Source: Thiodiazotropha sp040506975
GTDB taxonomy: Bacteria; Pseudomonadota; Gammaproteobacteria; Chromatiales; Chromatiaceae
Assembly: GCA_965211775.1 (NCBI GenBank)
Contig: OZ242974.1
Coordinates: 1,240,001-1,304,000, forward strand
Direction of reading: 5' to 3'
Length of the DNA stretch: 64,000 nt
Shown piece after piece: positions 34,838-43,712 of this stretch (within the stretch, counting starts at the first letter, position 1; every line of letters begins with the position of its first letter). A program made the translations under genes and the position numbers. The notes below the pieces were generated by a model. The model worked only from the letters and a program-made list of their open reading frames with translations, did no database searches and was not told the DNA's origin.

Positions 34838-36405
34838 CCCGCATGTTTCATCCGTTTTTAAATTTAGCCGGTGATATGGCCAAGCTTGGATGGTTTGCCC
34901 TCACTGGGAACCAAACCTCTATCAAGCCCTGATTTTCCACCCTCCGGGCAGACTCCCCCTTACCCCCATTGTTGATCAACGTGCCGGGGCAGCACTCTGC
35001 CGGGCTATCCCGGCTTGAGTCGTGCCGCCACCTGGAAAAACAGCGCCTGATAGGGATAGGTGCTGGAGAGCAGGAAGCGGATCCGTCGCGTGTTGCGAAT
35101 GATGACCGCCCCGATCTTGAACAGTTTGAGCCGGATCGTGGTCATCTGTGCACGCGCCAGTTCCGTGCCCTTCAGCGTGAGGCGCCGGATGGCCTCCATC
35201 AGCACATAGGCCAGACTGGACAGCAGTAGACGAAACTGATTGGCCCACCAGTAATGCGCGCTGGTGCGATCGGCGAACAGCCCCAGTTGCTGCTCCTTGA
35301 TTCGGTTCTCCATGTCACCACGGGCGCAGTAGAGGTCATCGTAAAGGCGCTGTTTGTCGCCGGCCAGGTTGGTGACGATGAAGCGTGGATTTGGCCCCTT
35401 GTCGGTGACCTCCAGTTTGGCGATCACCTTGCGACGCGTCTTCCAGGTGCTGGCGGCATAGTGAAACTGAAAGAATTCCCGCATCTTCATGCCGGTTCGC
35501 TTCGCCAGTTCCTCAACCCACTGCATGGGCTCACGGATACACCGCAGCAAGGCGTCATTCTTGGCGATGCCCACGATATAGCCCACAGCGTTGCGCTCGC
35601 ACCAGCTGAGCATGTGGTGACGGCAAAAGCCGCTATCGCCCCGAAAGATGATACGCACTTCAGGCCAAGCCCGGCGCAGGCGTTTGACCAACAGCGCCAG
35701 AATCGCCCAGGCATGCTTGGGCGCATCGATCCGGCTGGGCCGCAGATAACTCACCAGCAGTTGATCGCCACAAAAGACATACAGGGGCAGGAAGCAGTAG
35801 TGATCGTAGTAGCCGTGAAAGAAGCGGCCTTCCTGGCGGCCATGCACCGGATCATCCGTGGCGTCGAAATCCAGGATCAGCTCATCGGGTGGTGCATCAT
35901 ATGAGGCAATGAACTGCTCGAGCAGTAGGTTGTGGACATCAACGGCAACCCGGCGATCGACCCGGTTCTCCAGCCGACAAAGTGTCGACTGGCTGCCCAG
36001 TACCTCCTCGCGTTCGATCGAGCTCTGTAGGGCCGGGTCGGTGCGTAGTGTCTGATGGTCGTTCAGATCTTCATAACCCAGGCAGAGCCCATAGACTCGC
36101 TGGCGCAACAGGCTCAACTGGCTGTGTTCAATATAGCGGGGATCTCGCGGGTCGGGGATGACCGCATCAACCGCCTCGAGCAATCCCAGACGCCTGTCGA
36201 TCTCACGCAGCAGCAACACGCCGCCGTCCGAGGTGATATCGCCACCGGAAAACTCGGCTTGAACCTTACGGCGTTTTAGGGCTGGAAAATCAAAGGCAGT
36301 CTGGGTACAGTTTGTCACAGGCAAAATCCTTTCGATTACAGTGTAAGCAACTGAATTATATCGAAGTATCAGGATTTTGCCTTTTTAATGCGTGAAATAT
36401 TGGGG
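34838..36405 (-). mobile_element. IS1380-family insertion sequence, copy B, unmatched flanks
   Basis: 1568-bp element. The 4 bases on its left are CTAG (34834-34837) but on its right TTAA (36406-36409), so unlike copies A and C it has no target duplication. This suggests a hybrid element left by recombination between two IS1380 copies. Its right end abuts the ATG of the ABC ATPase gene. Confidence 0.93.
35005..36324 (-). CDS. IS1380-family transposase
   Basis: Intact 439-residue DDE transposase. It differs from copy A by one visible residue (RRLTLKG instead of RRLALKG), and the acidic motifs FDATDD, FRGDSG and the C-terminal DMENRIKEQQ are kept. It reads opposite to the porin and ABC genes. 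Confidence 0.95.
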   Translation of the reverse strand: MPVTNCTQTAFDFPALKRRKVQAEFSGGDITSDGGVLLLREIDRRLGLLEAVDAVIPDPRDPRYIEHSQLSLLRQRVYGLCLGYEDLNDHQTLRTDPALQSSIEREEVLGSQSTLCRLENRVDRRVAVDVHNLLLEQFIASYDAPPDELILDFDATDDPVHGRQEGRFFHGYYDHYCFLPLYVFCGDQLLVSYLRPSRIDAPKHAWAILALLVKRLRRAWPEVRIIFRGDSGFCRHHMLSWCERNAVGYIVGIAKNDALLRCIREPMQWVEELAKRTGMKMREFFQFHYAASTWKTRRKVIAKLEVTDKGPNPRFIVTNLAGDKQRLYDDLYCARGDMENRIKEQQLGLFADRTSAHYWWANQFRLLLSSLAYVLMEAIRRLTLKGTELARAQMTTIRLKLFKIGAVIIRNTRRIRFLLSSTYPYQALFFQVAARLKPG

Positions 36406-36408
36406 TTA

Positions 36409-37236
36409 ATGTCCATACGCGGAGTCCGCATCAAGATTGAAGACCTTAGCCATCGCTATACTTCGAAAAGTCCGATTACATTCGACAAGGTCAACCTGGA
36501 AGCGAAGCAGGGTGAGATTATTGCCATTATCGGGCGTTCCGGTTGCGGTAAATCTACCTTGTTGCATATTCTTGCAGGGTTGCTGAAACCGACGGATGGC
36601 TCAGTTCGTCTTGACGATACCCTGGTGACATCGCCGTCGCCGCAATGGGTCATGATGTTCCAGGCGCCCCATCTTTTTCCCTGGATGAAGGTGTCGCAGA
36701 ATGTGGGTATCGGTCTGCACTTTGCAGGTTGGGATGAGTCCAGGATGCATGACAGGGTTGACGATGCGCTCAACCTTGTCGACCTTCAGGACTATGCCGA
36801 TAACAACGTGCAGGACCTGTCGGGTGGTCAGCGGCAACGTGTGGCGCTGGCGCACTCACTGGTTATGGAGCCCGAACTGCTGCTTCTGGATGAACCCTTC
36901 TCGGCGCTCGACGCCTTTACCCGTGCATCCCTGCAACATGATGTTAGATCGATCGCAAAACGCCTCGGCTTCAATGTGGTGATCGTGACCCACGATATCG
37001 ATGAAGCAGTCCTGATGGCGGACCGGGCGCTGATCATGGCAGGTTCTCCCGGCAAGATCTACGACGAGCTCGAAGTCAATCTCCCCGATCCACGTGAGCG
37101 GCACGACCCGAATGTACAGGCAATGCGGACACGCCTGATGGAAGCCTTCAAACGCGCCGCTAATGAATACCCAAGCGCTTCCGGCAAGGATGCTGGTGAT
37201 GAATCAAGTCCACACAGCGTCACGCAGCATGCCTGA
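36409..37236 (+). CDS. NitT/TauT-family ABC transporter ATP-binding protein
   Basis: Cytoplasmic ATPase of a NitT/TauT (nitrate/sulfonate/taurine-type) importer, 275 residues. Walker A GRSGCGKST is at 42-50, LSGGQ at 137-141, and Walker B LLLLDEP at 157-163 with Glu162. The native start is probably ATG 36409 (MSIRGVRIK). IS1380 copy B ends 3 bases before it and has removed the native ribosome site; the frame is also open to an ATG at 36388 inside the IS, which would add seven residues. First of four ABC genes; the binding-protein gene follows at 48 bp. Confidence 0.9.
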   Translation: MSIRGVRIKIEDLSHRYTSKSPITFDKVNLEAKQGEIIAIIGRSGCGKSTLLHILAGLLKPTDGSVRLDDTLVTSPSPQWVMMFQAPHLFPWMKVSQNVGIGLHFAGWDESRMHDRVDDALNLVDLQDYADNNVQDLSGGQRQRVALAHSLVMEPELLLLDEPFSALDAFTRASLQHDVRSIAKRLGFNVVIVTHDIDEAVLMADRALIMAGSPGKIYDELEVNLPDPRERHDPNVQAMRTRLMEAFKRAANEYPSASGKDAGDESSPHSVTQHA

Positions 37237-37284
37237 CCCTGCATAAGTTCGGAATATCCGATTACCTAACGGAGGATATCGAAG

Positions 37285-38577
37285 ATGAATGAGCAGAAGC
37301 AGCTTATAGATAAGTACGGTGACGGAATCAACGATCCCGATCTCGTCCTGGAATACGATCCCCTATTTAAGAACGTGTTAGGTAGTGGCGTTGATAGGCG
37401 TGATTTTCTGAAAATGGGTAGTCTTGCGGCGATGAGCAGCCTGATTCCTTCGGTAGCGACCTTTGCCCAGGAGAAGAAATGGGATCCGGTGGTCCGTATA
37501 GGTTATATCCCGATCACCGATGCTGCGGCGCTGTTGGTGGCCCATGAGTTGGGTTATTTCAAGAAAGAGGGCATCGACTCCGTTCGCCCGACCCTGATAC
37601 GTGGTTGGTCACCCCTGGTGGAGGCATTTGCCTCGCATCGGTTCAACCTCACCCACATGTTGATTCCGATTCCGATCTGGATGCGTTACAACAACAAGTA
37701 TCCGTTGAAGATCACTGCCTGGGATCATACCAACGGCTCCGCAATCATCGTCCACAAGGACAGCGGTATCAATACGCCAAAGGATTTCGGCGGTAAGCAG
37801 TTTGCCGTGCCCTATTGGTATTCAATTCATAATATCGTCTCGCAAAAGATCATGAAGGAGGCCGGTATCAAACCTGTGATACGGCCGCAAACCGCTAAAC
37901 TGGCCCCTGATGAGTGCAATTTCCTGGTGCTCAATCCTCCTGAGATGCCGCCGGCCCTTGCGGCCAAGTCGATTGACGGTTACTGCGTGGCCGAACCTTT
38001 CAACGCCCTGGGCGAGATCAAGGCGGGCGGAAAGGTGTTGCGCTTCACGGGTGATGTCTGGAAAGGTCATCCATGCTGTGTCGTGGTCATGCATGAGGCC
38101 GATGCGATGGATCCTGATCGCGCAGCCTGGGCTCAGGGTGTGCACAACGCGATTATCGCTGCGCAAATCCATCTCGGAGAAAACAGAGAGGAGATGGCGC
38201 ACATGCTCTCCCGTAACGGCAAGAAATATCTGCCGTTCCCGAAGAAAGTCATCGAGCGGGCAATGCTGTTCTACGACCCCGCCTACTACAGCAATCCGGT
38301 GGCGATCAAACATCCGGAATGGGGTATGAACCGAATCAATTTTCAGAGTTGGCCCTACCGTTCCGCCACTGAACTCGTGGTTTCAGATCTGAAGAGTACT
38401 GTACTCACCGGCGACGCCAGTTTCCTTGACGGGCTCACACCGGAGCATGTGGCTGATGACCTGGTCAACTACGAATATGTGAAGAATGCCCTCGAGGCCA
38501 ATCCGAAATGGAAGGATGACCCGAGCGTGCCCAAAACCGGCGACCCCTACACCAGAGTAGAGGTGGTTAAACTGTGA
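37285..38577 (+). CDS. NitT/TauT-family ABC substrate-binding protein, Tat-type signal
   Basis: Periplasmic binding protein of the NMT1/NrtA/SsuA type (430 residues). DRRDFLKMGSLAAM has the twin-arginine motif (Arg38, Arg39) after an unusually long n-region of ~35 residues. The mature part begins near residue 62 and opens with VVRIGYIPITDAAALLVAHE, typical of nitrate/sulfonate binding proteins. The ligand cannot be told from sequence. A strong ribosome site GGAGG precedes the ATG, and its stop overlaps the next start. Confidence 0.88.
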   Translation: MNEQKQLIDKYGDGINDPDLVLEYDPLFKNVLGSGVDRRDFLKMGSLAAMSSLIPSVATFAQEKKWDPVVRIGYIPITDAAALLVAHELGYFKKEGIDSVRPTLIRGWSPLVEAFASHRFNLTHMLIPIPIWMRYNNKYPLKITAWDHTNGSAIIVHKDSGINTPKDFGGKQFAVPYWYSIHNIVSQKIMKEAGIKPVIRPQTAKLAPDECNFLVLNPPEMPPALAAKSIDGYCVAEPFNALGEIKAGGKVLRFTGDVWKGHPCCVVVMHEADAMDPDRAAWAQGVHNAIIAAQIHLGENREEMAHMLSRNGKKYLPFPKKVIERAMLFYDPAYYSNPVAIKHPEWGMNRINFQSWPYRSATELVVSDLKSTVLTGDASFLDGLTPEHVADDLVNYEYVKNALEANPKWKDDPSVPKTGDPYTRVEVVKL

Positions 38578-39404
38578 GTGAAGATGCCGCATCTTTCAAG
38601 GTGGGCGAATCCCGACCGTACCGCGTCCTGAAATCATCAGGGCGCGGCTTATACAACTTCTTTGGTGGGTTGGCGATCCTGTTCATCTTCTGGTGGATTG
38701 GCGGTTATTTCATATCCATCAATCCATCCACCGAACACTTCGCGGCATTCGGGCCGATTCCCACTTTTAAGGCGTTCCCCGAATTATGGTCCTCCGGCAC
38801 GATTCAGAGTGCGATAGCCGCAAGTGGTTATCGTTTGGGTTTGGGCCTGCTGATTGCGATAGTGATCGGTGTGCCGATCGGCATTCTGATGGGCCGAAGC
38901 AAGCGTTTCCGCGAAATAAGCAATTCACCGTTTCAACTGTTGCGCATGATCAGTCCGTTGGCTTGGATGCCGCTCGCGGTCATAGTTTCCGCAACCTGGA
39001 ATCAATCGATCATTTTTCTGATTGCAATCGCATCGGTCTGGCCGGTGGCCTTTGCCACCGCCGCAGGTCTGGCGAAAATCGACCCGGCCTGGTTCAAAGT
39101 GGCGCGCAATCTGGGCGCTACGCCCGTACACATGATGACCAAAATCATTCTGCCCGCAATCAGCTTCGATGTGTTTACTGGTATTCGGCTGGCGCTGGGT
39201 GTGGCGTGGATTGTGTTGGTGCCGGCGGAATATCTGGGAGTCACCTCCGGTCTCGGCTACTCAATAGAAGACGCCAGGGAAACATTGTCATACCACCACC
39301 TTACAGCCATCGTGCTGGTGATCGGTGCTCTCGGTTATATTCTCGACAGTACCTGTGTGTTGCTGATCAAACAATTCAGTTGGCACCGTGGAGGTGAATC
39401 GTGA
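38574..39404 (+). CDS. NitT/TauT-family ABC transporter permease 1
   Basis: Inner-membrane permease (276 residues, about six membrane segments). The EAA-type loop contacting the ATPase reads AAGLAKIDPAWFKVARNLGA, as in SsuC/TauC proteins. The GTG start overlaps the binding-protein stop (GTGA). It is a close paralogue of the next gene over its whole length, so the pair probably forms a heterodimeric channel. Confidence 0.92.
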   Translation: MSEDAASFKVGESRPYRVLKSSGRGLYNFFGGLAILFIFWWIGGYFISINPSTEHFAAFGPIPTFKAFPELWSSGTIQSAIAASGYRLGLGLLIAIVIGVPIGILMGRSKRFREISNSPFQLLRMISPLAWMPLAVIVSATWNQSIIFLIAIASVWPVAFATAAGLAKIDPAWFKVARNLGATPVHMMTKIILPAISFDVFTGIRLALGVAWIVLVPAEYLGVTSGLGYSIEDARETLSYHHLTAIVLVIGALGYILDSTCVLLIKQFSWHRGGES

Positions 39405-39460
39405 GTCATCATAGCGAGGAGATAAATTGCGAGTTCACCCGTTGGAGAGGTTTTTAAGCA

Positions 39461-40309
39461 ATGAGTAATGATACCGCACCTGCCGGGTTGAATATCATCA
39501 ACAGCATGATGGGTGCTAATGCATCGCAACGCCTATTGAAATCGTCCTGGCGGGGATTGTTGAATTTCATTGGCGGGCTCGCGATCCTGTTTGTGGTCTG
39601 GTGGTTTGGTATCTACCTGATATCTTCAAATCCATCTACTGAACATTTCGGTGACTTTGGGCCGATACCTGCAATTCAAGCGATCCCAGAATTATGGGAA
39701 GAGAACACGATACAGAGTGCAATCACATCCAGCGGTTACCGTTTGGGTAGTGGATTGTTGATTGCTATATGCATCGGGGTGCCCATCGGCATTTTGATGG
39801 GACGCAGTAAGCGGTTCCGTGAATTGAGCAACTCACCCTTTCAGTTGCTGCGCATGATCAGTCCTCTCTCTTGGGAACCCATCGCGGTTATAGTTTTCGC
39901 AACATGGAATCAGGCGATCATATTCCTGATAGCCATTGCATCGGTTTGGCCTATTGCGTTTGCAACCGCAGCCGGTCTGGCCAAGGTCGATCCGGCCTGG
40001 TTCAAGGTAGCGCGAAATCTTGGCGCCAAACCCTGGCATATCGTGACACAGATTATCATACCGGCGATTACATTCGATGTGCTTACAGGTATACGTCTTG
40101 CACTCGGTGTGGCATGGATCGTTCTCGTTCCTGCAGAGTTCCTTGGTGTTACTTCCGGCCTTGGCTACTCGATTCAAGATGCGCGTGAGGGTCTTTCGTA
40201 CGACCATCTCATGGCATGGGTACTTATCATAGGTGCTATCGGCTACATCCTCGATAGCTCCTGTGTGATGCTAATCAAGCGCTTCAGTTGGCATCGTGGG
40301 GATCAGTGA
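39461..40309 (+). CDS. NitT/TauT-family ABC transporter permease 2
   Basis: Second permease (282 residues), highly similar to the preceding one: shared blocks include LIAI.IGVPIGILMGRSKRFRE, QLLRMISPL and FLGVTSGLGYSIQDARE. It differs mainly in an N-terminal extension and in codon use. It probably arose by tandem duplication. The EAA loop is AAGLAKVDPAWFKVARNLGA. Last gene of the ABC unit; an IS3 remnant begins 88 bp downstream. Confidence 0.92.
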   Translation: MSNDTAPAGLNIINSMMGANASQRLLKSSWRGLLNFIGGLAILFVVWWFGIYLISSNPSTEHFGDFGPIPAIQAIPELWEENTIQSAITSSGYRLGSGLLIAICIGVPIGILMGRSKRFRELSNSPFQLLRMISPLSWEPIAVIVFATWNQAIIFLIAIASVWPIAFATAAGLAKVDPAWFKVARNLGAKPWHIVTQIIIPAITFDVLTGIRLALGVAWIVLVPAEFLGVTSGLGYSIQDAREGLSYDHLMAWVLIIGAIGYILDSSCVMLIKRFSWHRGDQ

Positions 40310-40397
40310 CATCTCGTAGTCTATGACGCGATAACAGCAACCTGAAAGGCTTGGTATCAAGCATATGTTGTGTGCTGGCGGATGCGAGGTAAATGTG

Positions 40398-40667
40398 ATG
40401 AGCAGATCGAGGTTCAGCGAAGAAAAGATCTTGGCTGTTTTGAAAGAAGCAGAGGAGTCGGATGAGAAGATCACTGAAATATGCAGCAAGCATGGGATCT
40501 CCGATGCCACATTTTACAAATGGCGGTCGAAGTATGGAGACCAGTCAGTCAACGACTCAAGGCGCTTGAAGCAGCTCGAGGAGGAGAATAAGCGACTTCG
40601 AGCGCTTGTTGCCGATCTCGCTTTACGTAATCAGGCGTTGAAGCGCGTGGTATCGAAGAAGTGGTGA
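40398..40667 (+). pseudogene. IS3-family orfA remnant (no orfB)
   Basis: 89-residue OrfA-type protein with helix-turn-helix (SDEKITEICSKHGISDATFY) and a leucine-zipper-like helix ending in NQALKRVVSKKW, where OrfB normally begins by frameshift. No OrfB sequence or far inverted repeat follows; the dsrE-like gene starts 77 bp on. It is a leftover of an IS3-type element lying between the ABC genes and the sulfur genes. Confidence 0.85.
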
Positions 40668-40744
40668 ACACTAAAGGGATGAATGTGGTAGGCATATTGT
40701 TTGGTTTGCAGTGACAATGCAATAGAGAGAGAGGCGACAACTTC

Positions 40745-41137
40745 ATGTCACAGAATTATCACATCGTTTGCTTGACCGGAACACGTGAAAAGTTACAGAT
40801 GGCGGCAATGTTCGCATCGGTGGCGGCTGCCACGGGTGATCAGGTTACTGTGTTTTTTTCAATGAATGCATTGCCCTTCTTTATTAAGGATTCGGTACAG
40901 GATCCACCGGTGGAAGGCCGGTTTGGTGAATTGATGAATGACGAAGTGGGTGTGCCGCCGTTCAAGCAGTTGTTTAAAAGTGCGGCGGAATTGGGCGATG
41001 CCAAACTTTTGCCCTGTTCCATGGCCCTTGATCTGTTGAAGATTACCAAAGAGGGTCTTGATCCCGAGTTTGGTCCGCCGACAGGGCTGACCCGCTTTCT
41101 TAACGATGCGGAAGGCGGGCAGCTGCTCACATTTTGA
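40745..41137 (+). CDS. DsrE-like family protein
   Basis: Small cytoplasmic protein (130 residues) of the DsrE/DsrF-like (DsrE2-related) superfamily, whose members carry sulfur as Cys persulfide. A conserved-type Cys91 lies in KLLPCSMALDLL, and Cys9 near the N-terminus. The N-terminal half is Rossmann-like (TREKLQMAAMFASVAAATGDQVTVF). It is followed at 42 bp by tusA and then an SQR-like flavoprotein, a set repeatedly seen in sulfur oxidisers, suggesting sulfane-sulfur relay between them. Confidence 0.82.
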   Translation: MSQNYHIVCLTGTREKLQMAAMFASVAAATGDQVTVFFSMNALPFFIKDSVQDPPVEGRFGELMNDEVGVPPFKQLFKSAAELGDAKLLPCSMALDLLKITKEGLDPEFGPPTGLTRFLNDAEGGQLLTF

Positions 41138-41179
41138 TTCGATAGCGGCTCAAACCATTTCAGCAAGAGGATATTGTGA

Positions 41180-41410
41180 ATGAGTGAATTTAAAACCATC
41201 GATGCTCGAGACACTTTCTGCCCCGGGCCGCTAATGGAGCTTATTACCTATATGAAGCAGGCGGCTGTAGGGGATACCCTCGAACTGTTATCGACCGATA
41301 ATGGAACGGCATCCGATGTTCCCGAGTGGATCGATAAGGTCGGACACGAAATGATCAGTAGTGAGAAGGTCGGCGAGGTCTGGCACCTGAAGGTTCGCAA
41401 GCTCAAATAG
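41180..41410 (+). CDS. tusA: TusA-family sulfur carrier protein
   Basis: 76-residue TusA/SirA-like protein. The active motif CPGPLMEL has the sulfur-carrying Cys14 followed by Pro. The fold is two-layered alpha/beta, and the family passes persulfide sulfur to DsrE-type or Dsr/Hdr proteins. Its position between a dsrE-like gene and an SQR-like gene points to dissimilatory sulfur transfer rather than tRNA thiolation. The symbol is by family; this is probably one of several TusA paralogues in the genome. Confidence 0.85.
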   Translation: MSEFKTIDARDTFCPGPLMELITYMKQAAVGDTLELLSTDNGTASDVPEWIDKVGHEMISSEKVGEVWHLKVRKLK

Positions 41411-41430
41411 CGGTAGGTGAAGAGGAGTGG

Positions 41431-41449
41431 GTTGATTACTTGTTAATCA
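41431..41449. promoter_or_regulatory. Palindromic site upstream of the SQR-like gene
   Basis: TTGATTA-N5-TAATCAA, a perfect 7-bp inverted repeat 80 bp before the SQR-like start, in a 119-bp gap after tusA. A second short repeat TCTGAC-N5-GTCAGA follows at 41481-41497. These are operator candidates; the regulator is unknown. Confidence 0.4.
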
Positions 41450-41529
41450 ATGGCTCAGCTGGTTTAACAAATGAGATTTGTCTGACCCAGCGTCAGAGAT
41501 CTCCTGTAATAGTGGATTAGGAGAGTGCA

Positions 41530-42651
41530 ATGAGAATCTTAGTCGTCGGTGGTGGCTGCGGTGGTACCATATTGGCCAACAACCTTGCGCGGCGGCTGGC
41601 CAGCGAAATCCGCAGTCGGAAGGTCAGACTCACACTGCTTTCGGCCTCGGATAAACACATGTATCAGCCGGGCCTGCTGTATGTGGCGTTTGGACAGATG
41701 ATGCCTGACGAACTGTATCGCGACCAGGAGAGTCTGCTTGAGCCCTCGATTGAGTTTCATGTGGATCCGGTCGAGGCGTTTCATCTTGATCAGAACAAGG
41801 TCACAACAAAAAGCGGCAAGACACATGAGTATGACGTGATGGTCATCGCAACCGGTTCACGTATCGTGCCTGAAGAAGTGCCGGGTCTGGTCGAGGGTTC
41901 TGAAACCTTCTATTCCGAGGCGGCTGCCGTGAAGATGTTCAAACGTCTCCGTGAGTTTGAGGGCGGCAAGGTTGCGATTGTCGTCGGTGTCCCGCACAAA
42001 TGTCCGATCGCCCCGGTGGAGGTGACATTCTCCCTGCACGACTATTTCAAGACGCGCGGTATCCGCGACAAGGTGCACATCAAGTACCACTATCCGATCG
42101 GTCGTATCCATACAATTGAAAATGTCGCCAAATGGGCAAAGCCTGAATTCGACCGCATTGGCGTTGAATATGAAACCCTGTTCAACGTCAAGGAAGTGGA
42201 TGTGGAGAATCAGGTGGTAAAGAGCGAAGAGGGTACGGAGACCGCGTATGATCTGCTTATCTCCATACCACCGCATAGAGGAATGCCGGTGATCGAACGG
42301 GATCAGCTGGGCGATGGCGGCTGGATACCCACTGATCGGTACAAACTCACCATGGAGGGACATGATAATGTCTATGTATTGGGGGATACCACCAACCTGC
42401 CGGTCAGCAAGACCGGTTCTGCGGCGCATTTCGAAGCCGAAGTGGTGGCCGAGAACATCGCTTCGATCATCAAGATCGGTACACCCGTACGTGATTATGA
42501 TGGTAAGGTCTACTGTTTTATCGAGGCGGGTCATGATAGGGCGACCTATGCCATGTTCAACTATGAGAATCCACCTGACCTGAAGGCGCCCAATAAATCG
42601 ATGCACTGGTTTAAAATGAGCTATAACAAAATGTATCCTGATTACTCATGA
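41530..42651 (+). CDS. SQR-like FAD-dependent oxidoreductase, C-terminus replaced by IS1595
   Basis: Flavoprotein of the sulfide:quinone oxidoreductase / flavocytochrome c sulfide dehydrogenase group. FAD motif VVGGGCGGTILANNLARRL is at 5-23, ATGS at 107-110 and VLGDTTNLPVSKTGS at 283-297. Cys158 (PHKCPIAP) and Cys329 (KVYCF) match the redox-active Cys pair of SQR-type enzymes. IS1595 copy 3 enters at 42637, so the last three residues (after MYP) and the stop come from the IS; the native end, rejoined at 43674, reads MYWTSVRGLL-stop. Whether the shortened protein (373 residues) still docks to its partner is uncertain. Confidence 0.85.
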   Translation: MRILVVGGGCGGTILANNLARRLASEIRSRKVRLTLLSASDKHMYQPGLLYVAFGQMMPDELYRDQESLLEPSIEFHVDPVEAFHLDQNKVTTKSGKTHEYDVMVIATGSRIVPEEVPGLVEGSETFYSEAAAVKMFKRLREFEGGKVAIVVGVPHKCPIAPVEVTFSLHDYFKTRGIRDKVHIKYHYPIGRIHTIENVAKWAKPEFDRIGVEYETLFNVKEVDVENQVVKSEEGTETAYDLLISIPPHRGMPVIERDQLGDGGWIPTDRYKLTMEGHDNVYVLGDTTNLPVSKTGSAAHFEAEVVAENIASIIKIGTPVRDYDGKVYCFIEAGHDRATYAMFNYENPPDLKAPNKSMHWFKMSYNKMYPDYS

Positions 42652-43665
42652 GGCTCAGCTATTGAGCCTGTGGTGCAAGCATAATGGAACCTACTGAATA
42701 AAAGAGGATTTCATCATGCCGAGAAATACTATTCAATTTCAAAAAGGTCTTGGTTTGCACGATTTTCTGGAACAATATGGGACCGAGGATCAGTGTCGAC
42801 AGGCATTGTATGATTTGCGCTGGCCGACGGGCTATGTCTGCCCTGAGTGCGGCAACACAACAGGCTGTGAACTCAAAAAGCGTCAGATATATCAATGTCA
42901 CAAGTGCCATCATCAGACTTCCCTGACCGCCGGCAGCATCTTCCATGGCACCAAGCTGCCGCTGAGAACGTGGTTACTTGCGATCTATCTGTTGACCCAA
43001 CGCAAGAAAAGTATCTCGGCGCTGCAACTTTCCCGCGAAATCGGGGTGAACTACAATACGGCCTGGCGACTCAAGCATAAGTTGATGCAGGTGATGATGG
43101 AACGTGAGCGTGGAAAAAAACTGGCCGGTCGCATCGAATTGGATGATGCTTATCTCGGAGGCGAGCAAGCCGGTAAGCGTGGTCGTGGGTCGCGCAACAA
43201 AATCCCTTTCGTAGCTGCTGTTGAGACGACGCGGGACGGCAGGCCCATGAAAATTCAACTGCGTCGTGTAAGGGGCTTCCGCAAGCGTGAAATCGCCCGC
43301 TACGCCCGCTCCTGCTTGATGCCTGGCAGCGAAGTCTTTACCGATGGGCTTTGGTGCTTTAGTGGCGTGACAACCGCTGATTGCCATCATAACCCCATGG
43401 TGACGGGTGGTGGGCGCCAAAGTGTCCAGTATTCGTGCTTCAAATGGGTAAACACGATGTTGGGTAATGTCAAAAACAGTCTGTTGGGTACTTTTCATGC
43501 GATTCGAGATAAACATGTGTCGCGTTATCTTGCTGAGTTCGAATATCGGTTTAACCGCCGTTTCGATTTACCCGCCATGATTGAACGATTGCTTTTTGCC
43601 GCTCTTCGCACTCCACCTATGCCATATCGCCTCTTGAGAATGGCTGAGGTTTAGGGGTAATCAGG
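42637..43665 (+). mobile_element. IS1595-family insertion sequence, copy 3
   Basis: Complete 1029-bp element with the same ends as copy 2 and a perfect 8-bp duplication AAATGTAT (42629-42636 and 43666-43673). It lies within the last codons of the SQR-like gene, in the same direction, and separates it from the DUF1641 gene. Confidence 0.97.
42716..43654 (+). CDS. IS1595-family transposase
   Basis: Intact 312-residue transposase, nearly identical to that of copy 2 (visible changes: Phe for Leu in GSIFHGTK, Leu for Phe in RTWLLAI, Ala for Val in GVTTADCHH). The zinc ribbon and acidic residues are preserved, so it is probably active. Confidence 0.95.
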   Translation: MPRNTIQFQKGLGLHDFLEQYGTEDQCRQALYDLRWPTGYVCPECGNTTGCELKKRQIYQCHKCHHQTSLTAGSIFHGTKLPLRTWLLAIYLLTQRKKSISALQLSREIGVNYNTAWRLKHKLMQVMMERERGKKLAGRIELDDAYLGGEQAGKRGRGSRNKIPFVAAVETTRDGRPMKIQLRRVRGFRKREIARYARSCLMPGSEVFTDGLWCFSGVTTADCHHNPMVTGGGRQSVQYSCFKWVNTMLGNVKNSLLGTFHAIRDKHVSRYLAEFEYRFNRRFDLPAMIERLLFAALRTPPMPYRLLRMAEV

Positions 43666-43712
43666 AAATGTATTGGACCAGCGTCCGCGGTCTACTTTGA
43701 GGAGGCGTGGTA

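Noticed and set aside
29726..36405. Composite transposon of IS1380 A and B carrying the porin
   Set aside because: Outer flanks are both TTAA, but copy A also has its own TTAA pair and the protease frame continues sensibly after A, so A looks like a simple insertion.
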